Assembly: GCF_002029255.1 (NCBI RefSeq)
Contig: NZ_MZGT01000014.1
Location: 21,943 to 85,942, forward strand
Source of the DNA: Clostridium chromiireducens
Lineage (GTDB): Bacteria; Bacillota; Clostridia; Clostridiales; Clostridiaceae
Length of the DNA: 64,000 nucleotides
Direction of reading: 5' to 3'
Below the pieces are notes generated by a model that saw only the letters and a list, made by a program, of their open reading frames with translations, was not told where the DNA came from and searched no databases. The position numbers were made by a program, and so were the translations under genes. This document shows positions 8,226 through 22,024 of the stretch, piece by piece. Every line of letters begins with the position of its first letter. Position 1 is the first letter of the stretch.

Positions 8226-8290
8226 ACTACCAAATCCTAGACTTTCACCTCTTTCATGTATAAGTTCAACTAAATTTATAGGGATTATTA
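8226..8290 (+). repeat. Dispersed structured repeat, copy B (diverged)
   Basis: The plus strand keeps the left block (CCTAGAC, then GTATAAGTTCAACTAAATT), but the hairpin arm that follows is degenerate. The rest of the spoIIQ-spoIID gap (8068-8478) holds this element and the spoIID terminator, with no gene. Confidence 0.5.
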
Positions 8291-8375
8291 TTCGCTGCTT
8301 CATATAGCACTCCATTATAATTTCCAATAAAATTTAGTGTTAGCTAGATTATGTCCTTCTTCTTATTCTTTAAAC

Positions 8376-8427
8376 AAAAAAAGAAGAAATATTTGTAATA
8401 TTTAAAATTAATTACAAATATTTCTTC
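8376..8427 (-). terminator. spoIID terminator
   Basis: GAAGAAATATTTGTAAT / ATTACAAATATTTCTTC is a 17-bp stem followed on the minus strand by seven T, a strong intrinsic terminator about 50 bp after the spoIID stop. Confidence 0.9.
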
Positions 8428-8478
8428 CATATTAATATTTTCCAAACTTAGTTCACTGTATCTTGAAATAATTCCATG

Positions 8479-9537
8479 TCATTTATATTCTATTTCTTGA
8501 ATTTTTACTCCATTATAGTAATGCTTAAGAATTTCCTCATATGCAGAACCATTTTTAGCCATGACATTTGCTCCCCACTGACTCATACCAACGCCATGAC
8601 CATAGCCTGTACAATTCACAGATACTACATTATTCTCAAAACTCAGCTTAAAATTTGTTGAATTTAAATTAAATAGCTCCCTAAACTCAGTCCCTTTTAT
8701 GGTAGTGTTCCCCACCTTTATTTCCTTTACGCTACCACCCTCAGTATAACTTTCTATCTTAATTTGAGATAATAAATTATCTTTCTTAATATTTGAGTTT
8801 GTATATCTTCCAGTTACTTTATTTACAAATTCACTCACCGGAATTTTTATAGTTGTTTTATACTTTGGAGCAATTTCCTCACCTTTGCTTTCTTCAGATT
8901 TTAAATATGGTACATCAACTGAGAATACATCTTTAGCATCTTCTGTTTTACCTGAACTGGTTGCAAAAAATTGAGGATATTCTAACACTTTCCCATCATA
9001 AGTAAGAACTTGACCCTTTGTATCTAAAACTGACTCTCTTATCCTTTCCCAGTTGCTCTCTGCTTGACTTTTCCCCCATTTAGATACTCTTTCTTCTTTA
9101 CTCATGTAAACTTGACAATTTATAGTATCACAAACTTCTGCTCCTTTTGCTTTAGAGTCTTTATCTGGATTATTCCTTTTATTCATATAAAATGTTCTTG
9201 CTGCAACTGCCTGAGCCTTTAACGCTTCTTCTTCAAAGCTAGCTGGGACTTCACTTGCTACAACTCCCATTATATAATCTTCCAAATCTAATTCCTCAAC
9301 TCTATCTTCCGACTTACGGTAAAGCTTAACTTTCCCATCAACAGGAAAAACTATGTTTGAATTCTTTACTATATCATTATTGTCCAAACTAAATTCACTG
9401 TTAATTCCCTTTCCAGTGCCCAGAAAAATTAAAGGCAGTACTACTAATATAATAACAATAAACACGGTCATGACACCGATTGTCTTCACACTGCTATCTA
9501 TCTTAATATTTTTAGTTTTTACATTAATTATTTTCAT
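8479..9537 (-). CDS. spoIID: Stage II sporulation protein D, lytic transglycosylase
   Basis: SpoIID cleaves septal peptidoglycan during engulfment together with SpoIIP and SpoIIM. The 352-residue protein has one membrane segment at about residues 20-41. The signature segment VASEVPASFEEEALKAQAVA includes the catalytic Glu, and CTGYGHGVGMSQWGA marks the C-terminal part of the SpoIID domain. The ATG at 9535-9537 has an AGGAGG site. It is followed by spoIIQ, but with its own terminator between them. It is expected to be under sigma-E control; no promoter was resolved. Confidence 0.96.
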   Translation of the reverse strand: MKIINVKTKNIKIDSSVKTIGVMTVFIVIILVVLPLIFLGTGKGINSEFSLDNNDIVKNSNIVFPVDGKVKLYRKSEDRVEELDLEDYIMGVVASEVPASFEEEALKAQAVAARTFYMNKRNNPDKDSKAKGAEVCDTINCQVYMSKEERVSKWGKSQAESNWERIRESVLDTKGQVLTYDGKVLEYPQFFATSSGKTEDAKDVFSVDVPYLKSEESKGEEIAPKYKTTIKIPVSEFVNKVTGRYTNSNIKKDNLLSQIKIESYTEGGSVKEIKVGNTTIKGTEFRELFNLNSTNFKLSFENNVVSVNCTGYGHGVGMSQWGANVMAKNGSAYEEILKHYYNGVKIQEIEYK

Positions 9538-9632
9538 AACTTATCCTCCTAAAGCCTGCACTATAAAGTATATGTTTAACTTTTATAATTATGTTAACTT
9601 TTATGCATTCCACTTCACCCTAAATTTAAACA

Positions 9633-9663
9633 TAAAAAAGACTATCTAAAAATAAGATAGTCT
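9633..9663 (-). terminator. murA terminator
   Basis: AGACTATCT / AGATAGTCT with a 7-nt loop, followed on the minus strand by six T, 18 bp after the murA stop. Confidence 0.9.
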
Positions 9664-9680
9664 CTTGCAATCTTTCATAT

Positions 9681-10943
9681 TTAAACATTTATCCTGTAAA
9701 TTTCTGCTCCTAGTCTTCTAAATTTTTCTTCAATTTCAACATATCCTCTGTCAATATGGTAGATATCACTTATTTCAGTTTCTCCTTCCGCTACCAAACC
9801 TCCTAAAATCAATGCTGCCCCTGCTCTTAAGTCCGTTGCCTTAACCTCACATCCTGTCAATTTTTGTGCTCCTTCAATTATAGCTGTCCTCCCATCGATT
9901 TTTATATTAGCCCCCATTCTTTGAAGTTCTGCTACATGCATAAATCTATTTTCAAAAACTGTTTCTGTAATAACACTTACACCTTCAACAATTGATAATA
10001 AGCTCATCATCTGTGCCTGCATGTCAGTTGGAAATCCAGGGTATGGAAGTGTTTTTATGTCTAGAGGTTTCTTAGTGGCTCTTCCATCCACAATTACTGA
10101 ATTATTTATATATTCACTAAACTTAACTCCGCATTCTTTTAGTTTTTCTATCACAGGTCTTAAATGTTCTTCATTTACTCCATTAATCTTTAGCTTACTA
10201 TTTGTAATAGCAGCAGCTATCATAAAAGTTCCTGCTTCTATTCGATCACATATAGGCCTATAGCTTATTCCCTTCAAGCTTTTTATTCCTTCTATAGTTA
10301 TTTTTCCAAATCCAGCTCCCTTTATTTTAGCACCCATTTTATTTAAGAATTGTGCTAAATCCCAAATTTCCGGCTCTTCTGCTGCATTTTCTATTATAGT
10401 GGTACCCTCGGCAAACACCGATGCCATCATGATATTTTCTGTTGCACCAACTGAAGGAAAATCTAGATATATTCTGCTTCCAATCATTTTTTTCGCCTTC
10501 ACTTCTACAAAACCATGCCCCATTATAATGTCAGCTCCAAGTAACTTAAACCCCTTAAGATGTAAATCGATTGGTCTACTTCCTATGTTACATCCACCTG
10601 GTAGTGATAGCTTGCAATATCCAAATCTGGCAAGCATAGGCCCCATAATCAAGAATGATGCTCTCATCTTCCTCATAAGTTCTGTATTTGCATCCATCTC
10701 TACTATATTCTTTGTATCTATAGTTAATCTATTGTTTACATTTGAAATATTAACATCACAATTTAATTCACTTAATAGTTTACATATAACATCAACATCT
10801 TCTAATTTAGGTGTATCCTCAATAACTATAGGCTCTGGGCACAATATAGTTGCTGCAATTATAGGTAAAATTGAATTTTTAGCACAGCTTATATTCACTT
10901 CACCCTTAAGTTCCTTTACACCTTTAACCACTATTTTCTCCAT
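9681..10943 (-). CDS. murA: UDP-N-acetylglucosamine 1-carboxyvinyltransferase
   Basis: MurA catalyses the first committed step of peptidoglycan synthesis, adding enolpyruvate to UDP-GlcNAc. The product is 420 residues with the duplicated EPSP-synthase-like fold. The fosfomycin-target loop reads LPGGCNIGSRPIDLH, with the catalytic Cys in place. The ATG at 10941-10943 is chosen because GGAGG sits just upstream; the upstream in-frame ATG at 10955 would read through that ribosome binding site. It follows ywmB, the same neighbourhood (atp operon, ywmB, murA, spoIID) as in Bacillus. Confidence 0.97.
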   Translation of the reverse strand: MEKIVVKGVKELKGEVNISCAKNSILPIIAATILCPEPIVIEDTPKLEDVDVICKLLSELNCDVNISNVNNRLTIDTKNIVEMDANTELMRKMRASFLIMGPMLARFGYCKLSLPGGCNIGSRPIDLHLKGFKLLGADIIMGHGFVEVKAKKMIGSRIYLDFPSVGATENIMMASVFAEGTTIIENAAEEPEIWDLAQFLNKMGAKIKGAGFGKITIEGIKSLKGISYRPICDRIEAGTFMIAAAITNSKLKINGVNEEHLRPVIEKLKECGVKFSEYINNSVIVDGRATKKPLDIKTLPYPGFPTDMQAQMMSLLSIVEGVSVITETVFENRFMHVAELQRMGANIKIDGRTAIIEGAQKLTGCEVKATDLRAGAALILGGLVAEGETEISDIYHIDRGYVEIEEKFRRLGAEIYRINV

Positions 10944-11111
10944 ATTATCCTCCATAATGAATTGTTAAGCATTTGAAATGACTATCCAAATGATTTATAC
11001 TTTGTATCATTAACGCATTAAGATATTTTCCTTACATCAAATTGTAATTAAAACTTACTTACATTAAATGAAACAAAATAAACAATCATATTGAAAAGTT
11101 CTCAATATGTC

Positions 11112-11762
11112 TTAATATGTTGCAAATATTATTGGCGTACCAATTATTATATGTGAACCAGTATTATATTTGACTTGTGCAAAATTAATTCTATCTTTAT
11201 TATTTAGATATCCGGTTCCTACATAACCATTATTAATATTTGTAGTTTTTATATCTTGTAGGTTATTCTCACTAATGAACTTACTTATTAAATTTTCATT
11301 ATCTATATCATCGATTTTTCCTTCATAATATAAAAAATATTGTATATCCTTTAATTTGTGATCATCTAATTTATGAACAATATTTTTCAAATCAGTGGCT
11401 GAATACTTAGAATTTTTATTTATCAATATAATCTCGACAAAATTGTATTGAGTATCACTCCACAACTTCACACTTGCGCTTAAATCTTCATTAATAATTT
11501 CAAATTCATTTTCTCCAAGTTCCTTATATAATCCCTTTATGTCTTTAGTTAGGCATTCTTTTATTCTAAAGCGCTCTATATCAATTGTTTCTTTAGTTTT
11601 ATATTGAAATTTCACACCATTTTCTTCAAATTCACTTACACATGAAATATTATTTTCTATAATGCTAAATGAATTATCCGTATCACTCATATTCTTAGAA
11701 ATAGCTCCTATATTTAAAAAAGATAATAATATAAAAGCGATTATACTTAGTCTTATATTCAT
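11112..11762 (-). CDS. ywmB: YwmB family protein
   Basis: The 216-residue protein begins with a signal-peptide-like segment (residues 1-22) and continues with an alpha/beta region fitting the YwmB (TATA-box-binding-like fold, DUF1779) family. Assignment rests mainly on size, the secreted N-terminus and position between atpC and murA, where ywmB lies in Bacillus. Its function is not established. The ATG at 11760-11762 follows GAGGGGG. Similarity to the family is moderate by eye. Confidence 0.75.
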   Translation of the reverse strand: MNIRLSIIAFILLSFLNIGAISKNMSDTDNSFSIIENNISCVSEFEENGVKFQYKTKETIDIERFRIKECLTKDIKGLYKELGENEFEIINEDLSASVKLWSDTQYNFVEIILINKNSKYSATDLKNIVHKLDDHKLKDIQYFLYYEGKIDDIDNENLISKFISENNLQDIKTTNINNGYVGTGYLNNKDRINFAQVKYNTGSHIIIGTPIIFATY

Positions 11763-12001
11763 ATCTAATCCCCCTCATTTATCCAATAGCTAGCATCCGT
11801 AATACTCTTTAATAACGGTTGCACGGTCCTGAATTAGTTCAACTAAATTCAGTAGGAGTGTAAAACTCCACCTAAAAAGCTTCACTTTATCTTTCTTAAA
11901 TTATGGCCAATCTTCTAATTTTTATTCCCTTTTCTATCCAGCTATATATATATAATATAAACTTATTAAAATTTTGTGATAGATTGTCAATATATAGAAT
12001 A
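11763..12001. other. Intergenic between ywmB and the atpC terminator
   Basis: Contains dispersed repeat copy C (11818-11890) and otherwise AT-rich sequence. No ORF with a ribosome binding site is visible. Confidence 0.5.
11818..11890 (+). repeat. Dispersed structured repeat, copy C
   Basis: The plus strand reads AGTTCAACTAAATTCAG, a hairpin AGGAGT...ACTCC, then GCTTCACTTTAT. These are the same blocks in the same order as copies A and D, although the left block is shortened. It lies antisense to ywmB transcription. Confidence 0.65.
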
Positions 12002-12062
12002 AAAAAATAAAGTGCACATGTTTAATATAGATTTTCATCCACACTGCACATGTTGCACTTTA
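12002..12062 (-). terminator. atp operon terminator
   Basis: A long stem AAAGTGCAACATGT / ACATGTGCACTTT (one bulge), followed on the minus strand by ATTTTTTTATT, 12 bp after the atpC stop. Confidence 0.9.
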
Positions 12063-12073
12063 AATTCACAAAC

Positions 12074-12481
12074 CTATTTCTTAGTGTTTGTTAATATTAA
12101 TCTTTGTTTTGCTCTAAGCAAAGCTGATTCTGCTCTCTCCTTGTTGTATAAACCAGCTTCTCTCAATCTATTTTCTGCTCTTACCTTGGCATCTTCTGCT
12201 CTTGCTGTATCAATATCTTCCTCGAATTCAGCAGCATCACTGCAAATTATCATTTGATTATTGCTAACTTGAGCAAGTGCCTTTGAAATGAATAACTCAT
12301 TATCAACGCCTTGAGCATCTTTAAATCTTGCAATACAAGGTATAGTACTTGCTATCATACTTGCATGATTAGCATAAACTTCAAAGCCACCGTCTGCACT
12401 TTTTAAAGAAACTTTCTCAATTTCTCCACTGTAAACTTCACGGTCAGGCGTAATGATTTTTAGTAAAAAGGTATTAGCCAT
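12074..12481 (-). CDS. atpC: ATP synthase F1 subunit epsilon
   Basis: Epsilon is the small central-stalk subunit that couples and inhibits F1. The 135-residue product has the N-terminal beta-sandwich (about 1-85, with PDREVYSGE and the segment [13 protein letters not shown]) and a C-terminal helical hairpin rich in Ala, Glu and Arg. It is the last gene of the atp operon, 15 bp after atpD, and ends at a strong terminator. Confidence 0.97.
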   Translation of the reverse strand: MANTFLLKIITPDREVYSGEIEKVSLKSADGGFEVYANHASMIASTIPCIARFKDAQGVDNELFISKALAQVSNNQMIICSDAAEFEEDIDTARAEDAKVRAENRLREAGLYNKERAESALLRAKQRLILTNTKK

Positions 12482-12496
12482 AATTGCTCATCCCCT

Positions 12497-14754
<2,258 letters not shown>

Positions 14755-14793
14755 GATTTCCACCTCCTAAAGAAGGGCATAGCTTAATTTAAG

Positions 14794-16308
14794 CTATGCT
14801 TCCTTTAAAAATATCTTTTTAAACTCAACTATTGCTTCCTCTAACATAGATTTTATTTCATCAGTTAAAGTTTTTCCCGCAACAATTGATTGTTCTATTT
14901 CTCTATGATGAGTATCAATATATTCTAAGAATTCTTTTTCAAATCTTCTTATATCACTAACTTTAATGTCTGATAAGAAATCATTAACTGCAGCATATAA
15001 TATTACAATTTGCTTTCCAACTTCTATTGGACTATATTGATCTTGCTTTAACACTTCAACCAATCTCTTACCTTTTTCAAGTCTTCTACTAGAATCACTA
15101 TCTAAATCAGATCCAAATTGAGCAAAAGCTTCTAATTCTCTATATTGTGCAAGTTCAAGTCTTAACGTACCACTAACTTGTTTCATTGCTTTAATTTGCG
15201 CATTACCACCAACTCTTGATACTGATATACCTGCATTTACTGCTGGTCTTTGACCTGCATTAAACAAATCAGATTCTAAGAATATTTGCCCATCTGTTAT
15301 TGATATAACATTTGTTGGTATGTACGCAGTAACGTCTCCAGCTTGTGTTTCTATTATTGGAAGAGCTGTTAATGATCCTCCACCTAATTCCTTAGATAAT
15401 TTTGCTGCTCTTTCAAGCAATCTTGAATGGATATAGAAAACATCCCCTGGATAAGCTTCTCTACCTGGCGGTCTCTTAAGTAATAATGACATAGCTCTAT
15501 AAGCTACTGCATGCTTAGAAAGATCATCGTATATAATCAATACATCTTTCCCCTTATGCATAAAATATTCTCCTATTGTACATCCTGCGTATGGAGCTAG
15601 ATATTGTAATGGAGCTGATTCTGATGCTGTAGCACTTACAACTATAGTATAATCCATAGCTCCAGTTTCAGTAAATGTATTTACTAAATGAGCAACTGTA
15701 GATTGCTTTTGTCCAATGGCTACATATATACAAATAACGTCTTTACCTTTTTGGTTAATAATAGTATCTATACCTATTGCAGTTTTACCTGTTTGTCTGT
15801 CCCCTATTATAAGCTCTCTTTGACCTCTACCAATTGGAATCATTGAATCTATAGCTTTTATCCCAGTTTGTAATGGTTCATTAACTGAGCTTCTGTCAAT
15901 TATGCTAGGAGCTGCAACTTCTATAGGTCTAGTTTCAGTTGTAACAGCTGGGCCTTTTCCATCTATCGGTAACCCTAAAGCATTAACAACTCTACCTATT
16001 AGAGACTCTCCAACAGGAATTTCAACTACTTTACCCGTTCCTTTAACAATGTCACCTTCTTTTATTCCCTTTTCATCTCCTAAAAGAACGCAACCAACGT
16101 TATCTTGTTCAAGGTTTAAAGCCATTCCGTATACATCATTAGGGAATTCCAATAATTCCCCTCCCATACAATTATCTAATCCATAAACTCTTGAAACACC
16201 ATCTCCAACTTGGATTATAGTACCAGAATCTACCGTTTTGATTTGTTTTTCGTATTTTTCTATTTCTTTTTTAATAATAGAAGTTATTTCTTCTGGTTTA
16301 ATATTCAT
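14794..16308 (-). CDS. atpA: ATP synthase F1 subunit alpha
   Basis: The nucleotide-binding, non-catalytic F1 subunit, 504 residues. Walker A is GDRQTGKT at residues 169-176. The alpha signature [17 protein letters not shown] lies in the C-terminal third. The ATG at 16306-16308 follows GAGGTG. It sits between atpH and atpG. Confidence 0.99.
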   Translation of the reverse strand: MNIKPEEITSIIKKEIEKYEKQIKTVDSGTIIQVGDGVSRVYGLDNCMGGELLEFPNDVYGMALNLEQDNVGCVLLGDEKGIKEGDIVKGTGKVVEIPVGESLIGRVVNALGLPIDGKGPAVTTETRPIEVAAPSIIDRSSVNEPLQTGIKAIDSMIPIGRGQRELIIGDRQTGKTAIGIDTIINQKGKDVICIYVAIGQKQSTVAHLVNTFTETGAMDYTIVVSATASESAPLQYLAPYAGCTIGEYFMHKGKDVLIIYDDLSKHAVAYRAMSLLLKRPPGREAYPGDVFYIHSRLLERAAKLSKELGGGSLTALPIIETQAGDVTAYIPTNVISITDGQIFLESDLFNAGQRPAVNAGISVSRVGGNAQIKAMKQVSGTLRLELAQYRELEAFAQFGSDLDSDSSRRLEKGKRLVEVLKQDQYSPIEVGKQIVILYAAVNDFLSDIKVSDIRRFEKEFLEYIDTHHREIEQSIVAGKTLTDEIKSMLEEAIVEFKKIFLKEA

Positions 16309-16318
16309 GGATTCACCT

Positions 16319-16858
16319 CTATTCTTTCTTAAGCATTAAATCTTTCATTTCTTGTATTTTTGATTTTACAGTACCATCGATAACATCATTTCCAATTCTT
16401 AAATAAACTCCACCTAAAACGCTTTTATCTATTTCAGTTTCAAACAATATTTTCTTTTCATACTTTTTCTCAAAAATTACCGTTAACTTTTCTAATTCCT
16501 CTTGTAAAATCGGTACAGCTGTTTTCACTATACCTCTAAGGATATTTTTTCTTTCTAAATCGATATTAATTAATTGATTTAGCTTTCCTCTTAAGTCAAG
16601 TATTCTATTTTTTTCAATTAATACAGCCATAAAAGAAAGTAATTCATTATCAATTTTCCCTTTAAATAAGTCAGTAAAAAGTTGTTTCTTTTTTGTTGTA
16701 TTAATTTCTGGATGTTTAACAATTTCATAAAAGTCTGTGTTATTTTCAATTAGGTCACAAATTTCCTTTAAGTCTTGTATGTATTCATCCACTTTGTTGT
16801 TTCTTTCAGCAATTTCATATAAAGCTAAGGCATACCTTCGATCTAAATATTCATACAT
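16319..16858 (-). CDS. atpH: ATP synthase F1 subunit delta
   Basis: Delta joins the peripheral stalk to F1. The 179-residue helical protein has the family N-terminus [14 protein letters not shown] and the C-terminal [20 protein letters not shown]. It begins 2 bp after atpF ends and ends 10 bp before atpA starts, implying translational coupling. Confidence 0.96.
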   Translation of the reverse strand: MYEYLDRRYALALYEIAERNNKVDEYIQDLKEICDLIENNTDFYEIVKHPEINTTKKKQLFTDLFKGKIDNELLSFMAVLIEKNRILDLRGKLNQLINIDLERKNILRGIVKTAVPILQEELEKLTVIFEKKYEKKILFETEIDKSVLGGVYLRIGNDVIDGTVKSKIQEMKDLMLKKE

Positions 16859-16860
16859 AC

Positions 16861-17340
16861 TTACATACCTACCTTAGCAATAAAATCACCAATAAGTTTT
16901 CTATGTGTATCTTCATCAATTTGTTGTCCTAAAGCTTTAACTGAAAGTTCTATTGCTAAATCTACTGCTTGTTTTTTAATTTCGTATTCTGCTTTTTCTT
17001 TTTCTCTTTCAATTTCTAAACTTGCTCTTTCTTTTAATGAATTTGCTTCTGTTTTAGCATTTTGAACAATTTCTGCATAAAGTTTATCACCTTTTTCTCT
17101 TTGTCCTTCAGTGATTTTTTTACCTTCTTCTTTAGCTGATTGTAAAATTTGTTCATTCTTTACTAAATACATTCTTGCTTTTTCAGCATCTTCATCAGCC
17201 TTGCTTATTTTTTGGTCTATAAGATTTTGTCTCTCTTCAATTATTCCTTTGATTTTATTCCAAAAGAAATGTCTTAAGATTAAAATTATTATACCAAAAT
17301 TAATCCAGTTCATTATCAGTGTTGATATTTTAATCTCCAT
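16861..17340 (-). CDS. atpF: ATP synthase F0 subunit b
   Basis: Subunit b forms the peripheral stalk. The 159-residue protein has one N-terminal membrane helix (about 8-27, ending [13 protein letters not shown]), then a long charged helix from about 30 to 140 that should dimerise. The ATG has an upstream GGGAGG. It lies between atpE and atpH. Confidence 0.97.
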   Translation of the reverse strand: MEIKISTLIMNWINFGIIILILRHFFWNKIKGIIEERQNLIDQKISKADEDAEKARMYLVKNEQILQSAKEEGKKITEGQREKGDKLYAEIVQNAKTEANSLKERASLEIEREKEKAEYEIKKQAVDLAIELSVKALGQQIDEDTHRKLIGDFIAKVGM

Positions 17341-17392
17341 TTTTACCTATATCCTCCCTTCGGAGTCAATGTAATTAACTCATGCGAATTCA

Positions 17393-18327
<935 letters not shown>

Positions 18328-18328
18328 T

Positions 18329-18694
18329 CTAAACACTTCCTTTCCTATTTTCTTTAATACGAAAAACTATAAGTAGAACATAATGCGAAATAAAGCCCAT
18401 CATATAATATATTACGTATTCCATATTTTTCAGAAAAGGTGACACTGTAGCAATTATAAATGCCATTCTCACGAAATACGTTGGAATTATAATCCATGCT
18501 TTATTCTTCTTCAGAAATTTTCCAATGACATAACCACTAGCTAGAAAATTTATTAAGGAAACACAAATGCCTATCATATAGATTCCTGCATTTATAAAGG
18601 TGGAAATTAAGATTATTACTAAAGATATCAATAATCCGCTTCCAAGACTATATTTTAGCGTGTGCAGAAGCAGTTTATTCACTTCTTTATTCAT
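18329..18694 (-). CDS. atpI: ATP synthase assembly protein AtpI
   Basis: A 121-residue protein with four hydrophobic segments, at the usual AtpI position heading the atp operon. Members help assemble the c ring. The ATG at 18692-18694 is chosen because AAGGGGGT lies 5 nt upstream; a longer TTG-started frame would run through it. Sequence conservation in this family is weak, so identification relies on topology and position. Confidence 0.85.
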   Translation of the reverse strand: MNKEVNKLLLHTLKYSLGSGLLISLVIILISTFINAGIYMIGICVSLINFLASGYVIGKFLKKNKAWIIIPTYFVRMAFIIATVSPFLKNMEYVIYYMMGFISHYVLLIVFRIKENRKGSV

Positions 18695-18802
18695 ACATAA
18701 CCCCCTTAACCTCAATATCAGTAATTATATCTTTATATCTTTCTTTAATAAAACACTGTTTTAAAGTAAAATTTGCTTATTTTCCGTATAAAATCAGTTT
18801 AT

Positions 18803-18831
18803 GTCGTATTTGCTCTAAAATGCTTAGTCAA
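18803..18831 (-). promoter_or_regulatory. Possible atp operon promoter
   Basis: The minus strand reads TTGACT, a 17-nt spacer, then TACGAC. The -35 is good and the -10 is poor (3 of 6 matches). It lies about 110 bp before atpI. Confidence 0.35.
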
Positions 18832-19360
18832 TATTAGGTTTTACTTCATCTTCCTCATTTTATGAATGTTTGTTTTTTTTTAACATCTTTTTTCAGAATT
18901 TTCTGTAATATGAATAATTTATTTTTTATTTTTGTTAACATTTTCATTCCATTTTATGTATTTTTTATTATTCAAAAACACCTTTAAATTCGGAGATATA
19001 TCTACTTTTTTCTAATTTTAGGATTATAGGGCTATAATTTTTTCATCTTGATTAGTGAATATATAACCTTATTGTTATGCAATATTTATTTTTTTTAGGC
19101 TTCATAGTTACACTATGTGATATTAAATTAACATAAGAACTTCTTATTTAGTCAGTATTACAAAGTATTAAAAACTTTATTATGACGTTTCCTCCCCTCT
19201 TAACTTGCACTCCGAGCTAGTGCAACTTAAACTTTCTTAAAACTTTAAATTCAAACTAGCTATAATACATATAATTAAACATATTTTTTTAAATATTGTT
19301 TTTATTTTTCTCTCGGTTTTATTTTTTATACATAATTCCAATCAATAATTTTATCATAAT
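18832..19360. other. Long AT-rich intergenic region between thlA and atp operon
   Basis: No gene is visible in over 500 bp. Two short inverted repeats stand out: CATAGT / ACTATG (19103-19117) and TTGCACT / AGTGCAA (19205-19225), the latter in a locally GC-richer patch. I could not find a promoter-terminator pair defining an RNA. Confidence 0.5.
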
Positions 19361-19397
19361 AAAAAAGGTTACTATGTTAGACTACATAGTAACCTTT
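19361..19397 (-). terminator. thlA terminator
   Basis: AAAGGTTACTATGT / ACATAGTAACCTTT with a 6-nt loop, followed by T-rich sequence on the minus strand, about 20 bp after the stop codon. Confidence 0.9.
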
Positions 19398-19418
19398 CTC
19401 AATTAATTTAAACTCTAA

Positions 19419-20600
19419 CTAAACTCTTTCAACAATAAGAGCTGTTCCAAGTCCTCCACCAATACAAAGTGTTGCAAGCCCTCTCTTAGCATCTCTCTTT
19501 TCCATTTCATGAAGAAGAGTAACTAAAATTCTAGCTCCTGACGCTCCAACTGGATGACCTAAAGCTATAGCTCCACCATTTACATTTACCTTAGACATAT
19601 CAAAATTCAAGTCTTTAGCAACTGCTAAACTTTGAGCTGCGAAAGCTTCATTAGCTTCAATTAAGTCTAAATCTTCTATTGTTAAGTTAGCCTTTTCTAA
19701 AGCTTTTTTAGTTGCATGGAATGGTCCATATCCCATAATTGCTGGATCTAATCCTTTTGATCCATAAGAAACAATTTTAGCTAATGGCTTAAGACCTAAT
19801 TCTGCCGCTTTTTCTGCACTCATAACAACAAATGCTGCTGCTCCATCATTAATTCCAGAAGCATTTCCTGCAGTTACTGTTCCTTCTTTAGCAAATGCTG
19901 GTTTCAATTTTCCTAAAGAATCAGCAGTTGTTCCGAATCTTGGGAACTCATCTGTATCAAATACTTTTGGTTCTCCTTTTCTTTGTGGAATAACAACTGG
20001 AACTATTTCATCTTTAAATCTTCCAGATTTAATTGCTGCTTCAGCTTTTTGTTGAGATGCTGCTGCAAAAGCATCTTGCTCTTCTCTAGTTAATCCCCAT
20101 TCTTTTGCAATGTTTTCTGCTGTAACACCCATATGATAGTTGTTAAATGCATCCCATAATGCATCATTTATCATTGAGTCTACCATTTTTCCATCGCCCA
20201 TTCTTTGACCCCATCTAGCATTTTTCATTAAGTATGGAGCTTGTGACATGTTTTCCATACCACCAGCAATGATAACTTCAGCATCTCCTGCTTTAATCAT
20301 TTGAGCTGCTAAGCTAACTGCTCTAAGACCTGATCCGCAAACTTTATTTATTGTCATAGCTGAAACTTCTTGTGGTAATCCTGCTTTAATTGTTGATTGT
20401 CTTGCAGTGTTTTGTCCAAGTCCCGCTTGAATTACATTTCCCATAATAACTTCTTCAATTAATTCTGGTTTAACTCCAGCTCTACTTACTGCTTCTTTAA
20501 TTACTAAAGCTCCCAAGTCTGCTGCTGATACATCTTTTAATGCTCCACCAAAAGTACCTAATGCTGTTCTTACTGCACTTACAATAACTACGTCTCTCAT
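19419..20600 (-). CDS. thlA: Acetyl-CoA acetyltransferase (thiolase)
   Basis: Condenses two acetyl-CoA to acetoacetyl-CoA, the entry step to butyrate, butanol and acetone formation in clostridia. The 393-residue length is standard. The acyl-accepting Cys88 is in [11 protein letters not shown], the active-site His in [17 protein letters not shown], and Cys379 in [10 protein letters not shown]. The ATG at 20598-20600 has an AGGAGG site. It is monocistronic with a strong promoter and terminator, as for clostridial thlA. Hbd and crt are not next to it, which is normal for thlA loci. Confidence 0.97.
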   Translation of the reverse strand: MRDVVIVSAVRTALGTFGGALKDVSAADLGALVIKEAVSRAGVKPELIEEVIMGNVIQAGLGQNTARQSTIKAGLPQEVSAMTINKVCGSGLRAVSLAAQMIKAGDAEVIIAGGMENMSQAPYLMKNARWGQRMGDGKMVDSMINDALWDAFNNYHMGVTAENIAKEWGLTREEQDAFAAASQQKAEAAIKSGRFKDEIVPVVIPQRKGEPKVFDTDEFPRFGTTADSLGKLKPAFAKEGTVTAGNASGINDGAAAFVVMSAEKAAELGLKPLAKIVSYGSKGLDPAIMGYGPFHATKKALEKANLTIEDLDLIEANEAFAAQSLAVAKDLNFDMSKVNVNGGAIALGHPVGASGARILVTLLHEMEKRDAKRGLATLCIGGGLGTALIVERV

Positions 20601-20662
20601 GTTTGACCTCCTAAAATCTTATAATATTTTATTAATTCTCGTTAAATTATTAACATAATTAA

Positions 20663-20691
20663 ATTATACCTGCTATCATTTCTTTTATCAA
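20663..20691 (-). promoter_or_regulatory. thlA promoter
   Basis: The minus strand reads TTGATA, 17 nt, TATAAT. The boxes and spacing closely resemble the well-known strong clostridial thl promoter. Confidence 0.92.
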
Positions 20692-20719
20692 GTATAAATT
20701 GTTAAATTTTAGACAAACT

Positions 20720-21868
20720 TTATCTTTTAAATTCTTCTACTTCTTTTGAACTTAAATTAAAGTATTTCAATATAGCATCTGCAATTCTTCTTGATGCTAT
20801 ACCATCGCCATATGGATTAATTGATTTACTCATTTTAGAGTACGAATCCGAATTTCTAAGTAACTCATTTGCTGCCTCTACTATCGGGTCTACATCCGTT
20901 CCAACTAATTTAACAGTTCCGGCATCTACTGCTTCAGGTCTTTCTGTAACATCCCTTAATACAAGTACTGGCTTTGCTAAATGAGGTGCTTCTTCTTGCA
21001 ATCCTCCTGAATCTGTCATTACCATAAAAGACTTATTCATTAGATTATGGGTTTCTTTTGTATCTAACGGTGGTAGTAAATGAATTCGTTCTTTTCCTCC
21101 AAGTCTTTCAAATACAACATCCTTAACTACAGGATTTAAATGAACTAAGTATACTAATTCTACGTCACTATTTTGTTCAACTATTTTATTTAACGCAATA
21201 CAAATATTTTGAATTCCTTCTCCCCAATTTTCTCTCCTATGGGCAGTAATCATTATCACTTTTTTACTAAAATCAATATTATTCAATTCTTCAGTTTCAA
21301 AAATGTAATCTTCCTCAACAGTATGCCTCATAGCATCGATTACTGTATTTCCGGTAATATATATATCACTTTCATTTATTCCTTCTTTTAGCAAATTCTC
21401 TTTCGAACCTTTTGTTGGTGCAAAATGTAAGTCTGCTAAACTTCCTGTTAATTTCCTATTCATTTCTTCTGGAAACGGAAAATACTTATTAAATGTTCTA
21501 AGTCCAGCTTCAACATGCCCAACCTTAATTTGCTGATAAAATGCAGCTAGAGAGCCTGCGAATGTAGTTGTTGTATCTCCATGAACTAGTATCATGTCAG
21601 GTCTTTCTTCTTTAAACACTTCCTCTAAGCCTTCCAAAACTCTACCTGTAATTCCAGTTAACGTTTGCTTTGTTTTCATTATGTTTAAATCAAAATCAGG
21701 TTTAATATCAAATAATTCTAGAACTTGATCCAACATTTCTCTATGCTGAGCTGTTACACAAACCTTTGATTCTATTTCTTCTCTTCTTTCTAATTCCTTT
21801 ACTAAAGGTGCCATTTTTATAGCTTCGGGCCTTGTTCCAAAAATAGTAATAATCTTCTTTCTACTCAA
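20720..21868 (-). CDS. wecB: UDP-N-acetylglucosamine 2-epimerase, non-hydrolysing
   Basis: Interconverts UDP-GlcNAc and UDP-ManNAc, supplying ManNAc for teichoic acid linkage units or surface polysaccharide. The GT-B-like enzyme is 382 residues. It has the N-terminal IITIFGTRPEAIKMAPL, HGDTTTTFAGSLAA, HVEAGLRT, and the UDP-binding SGGLQEEAPHLAKPVLVLRD. The TTG at 21866-21868 is chosen because AGGAGG lies 7 nt upstream; upstream in-frame codons run through that site. It is probably cotranscribed with the deaminase upstream. Confidence 0.95.
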   Translation of the reverse strand: MSRKKIITIFGTRPEAIKMAPLVKELERREEIESKVCVTAQHREMLDQVLELFDIKPDFDLNIMKTKQTLTGITGRVLEGLEEVFKEERPDMILVHGDTTTTFAGSLAAFYQQIKVGHVEAGLRTFNKYFPFPEEMNRKLTGSLADLHFAPTKGSKENLLKEGINESDIYITGNTVIDAMRHTVEEDYIFETEELNNIDFSKKVIMITAHRRENWGEGIQNICIALNKIVEQNSDVELVYLVHLNPVVKDVVFERLGGKERIHLLPPLDTKETHNLMNKSFMVMTDSGGLQEEAPHLAKPVLVLRDVTERPEAVDAGTVKLVGTDVDPIVEAANELLRNSDSYSKMSKSINPYGDGIASRRIADAILKYFNLSSKEVEEFKR

Positions 21869-22024
21869 TTTATTTCCTCCTATATATAAGCTATTATAGA
21901 TTTTAATCACCTTGTGCATATATTTAAATTTGACACGAATCTACCTAGAATTTTCAAATCCTAAAAATAAACCCAACTCGCATATGCTTGTTGGATAATA
22001 TAAATGCTAAAATCCTAATAAACT

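Noticed and set aside
10399..10968. 189-codon ORF antisense to murA
   Set aside because: It is a shadow of the highly conserved murA frame and lacks a ribosome binding site.
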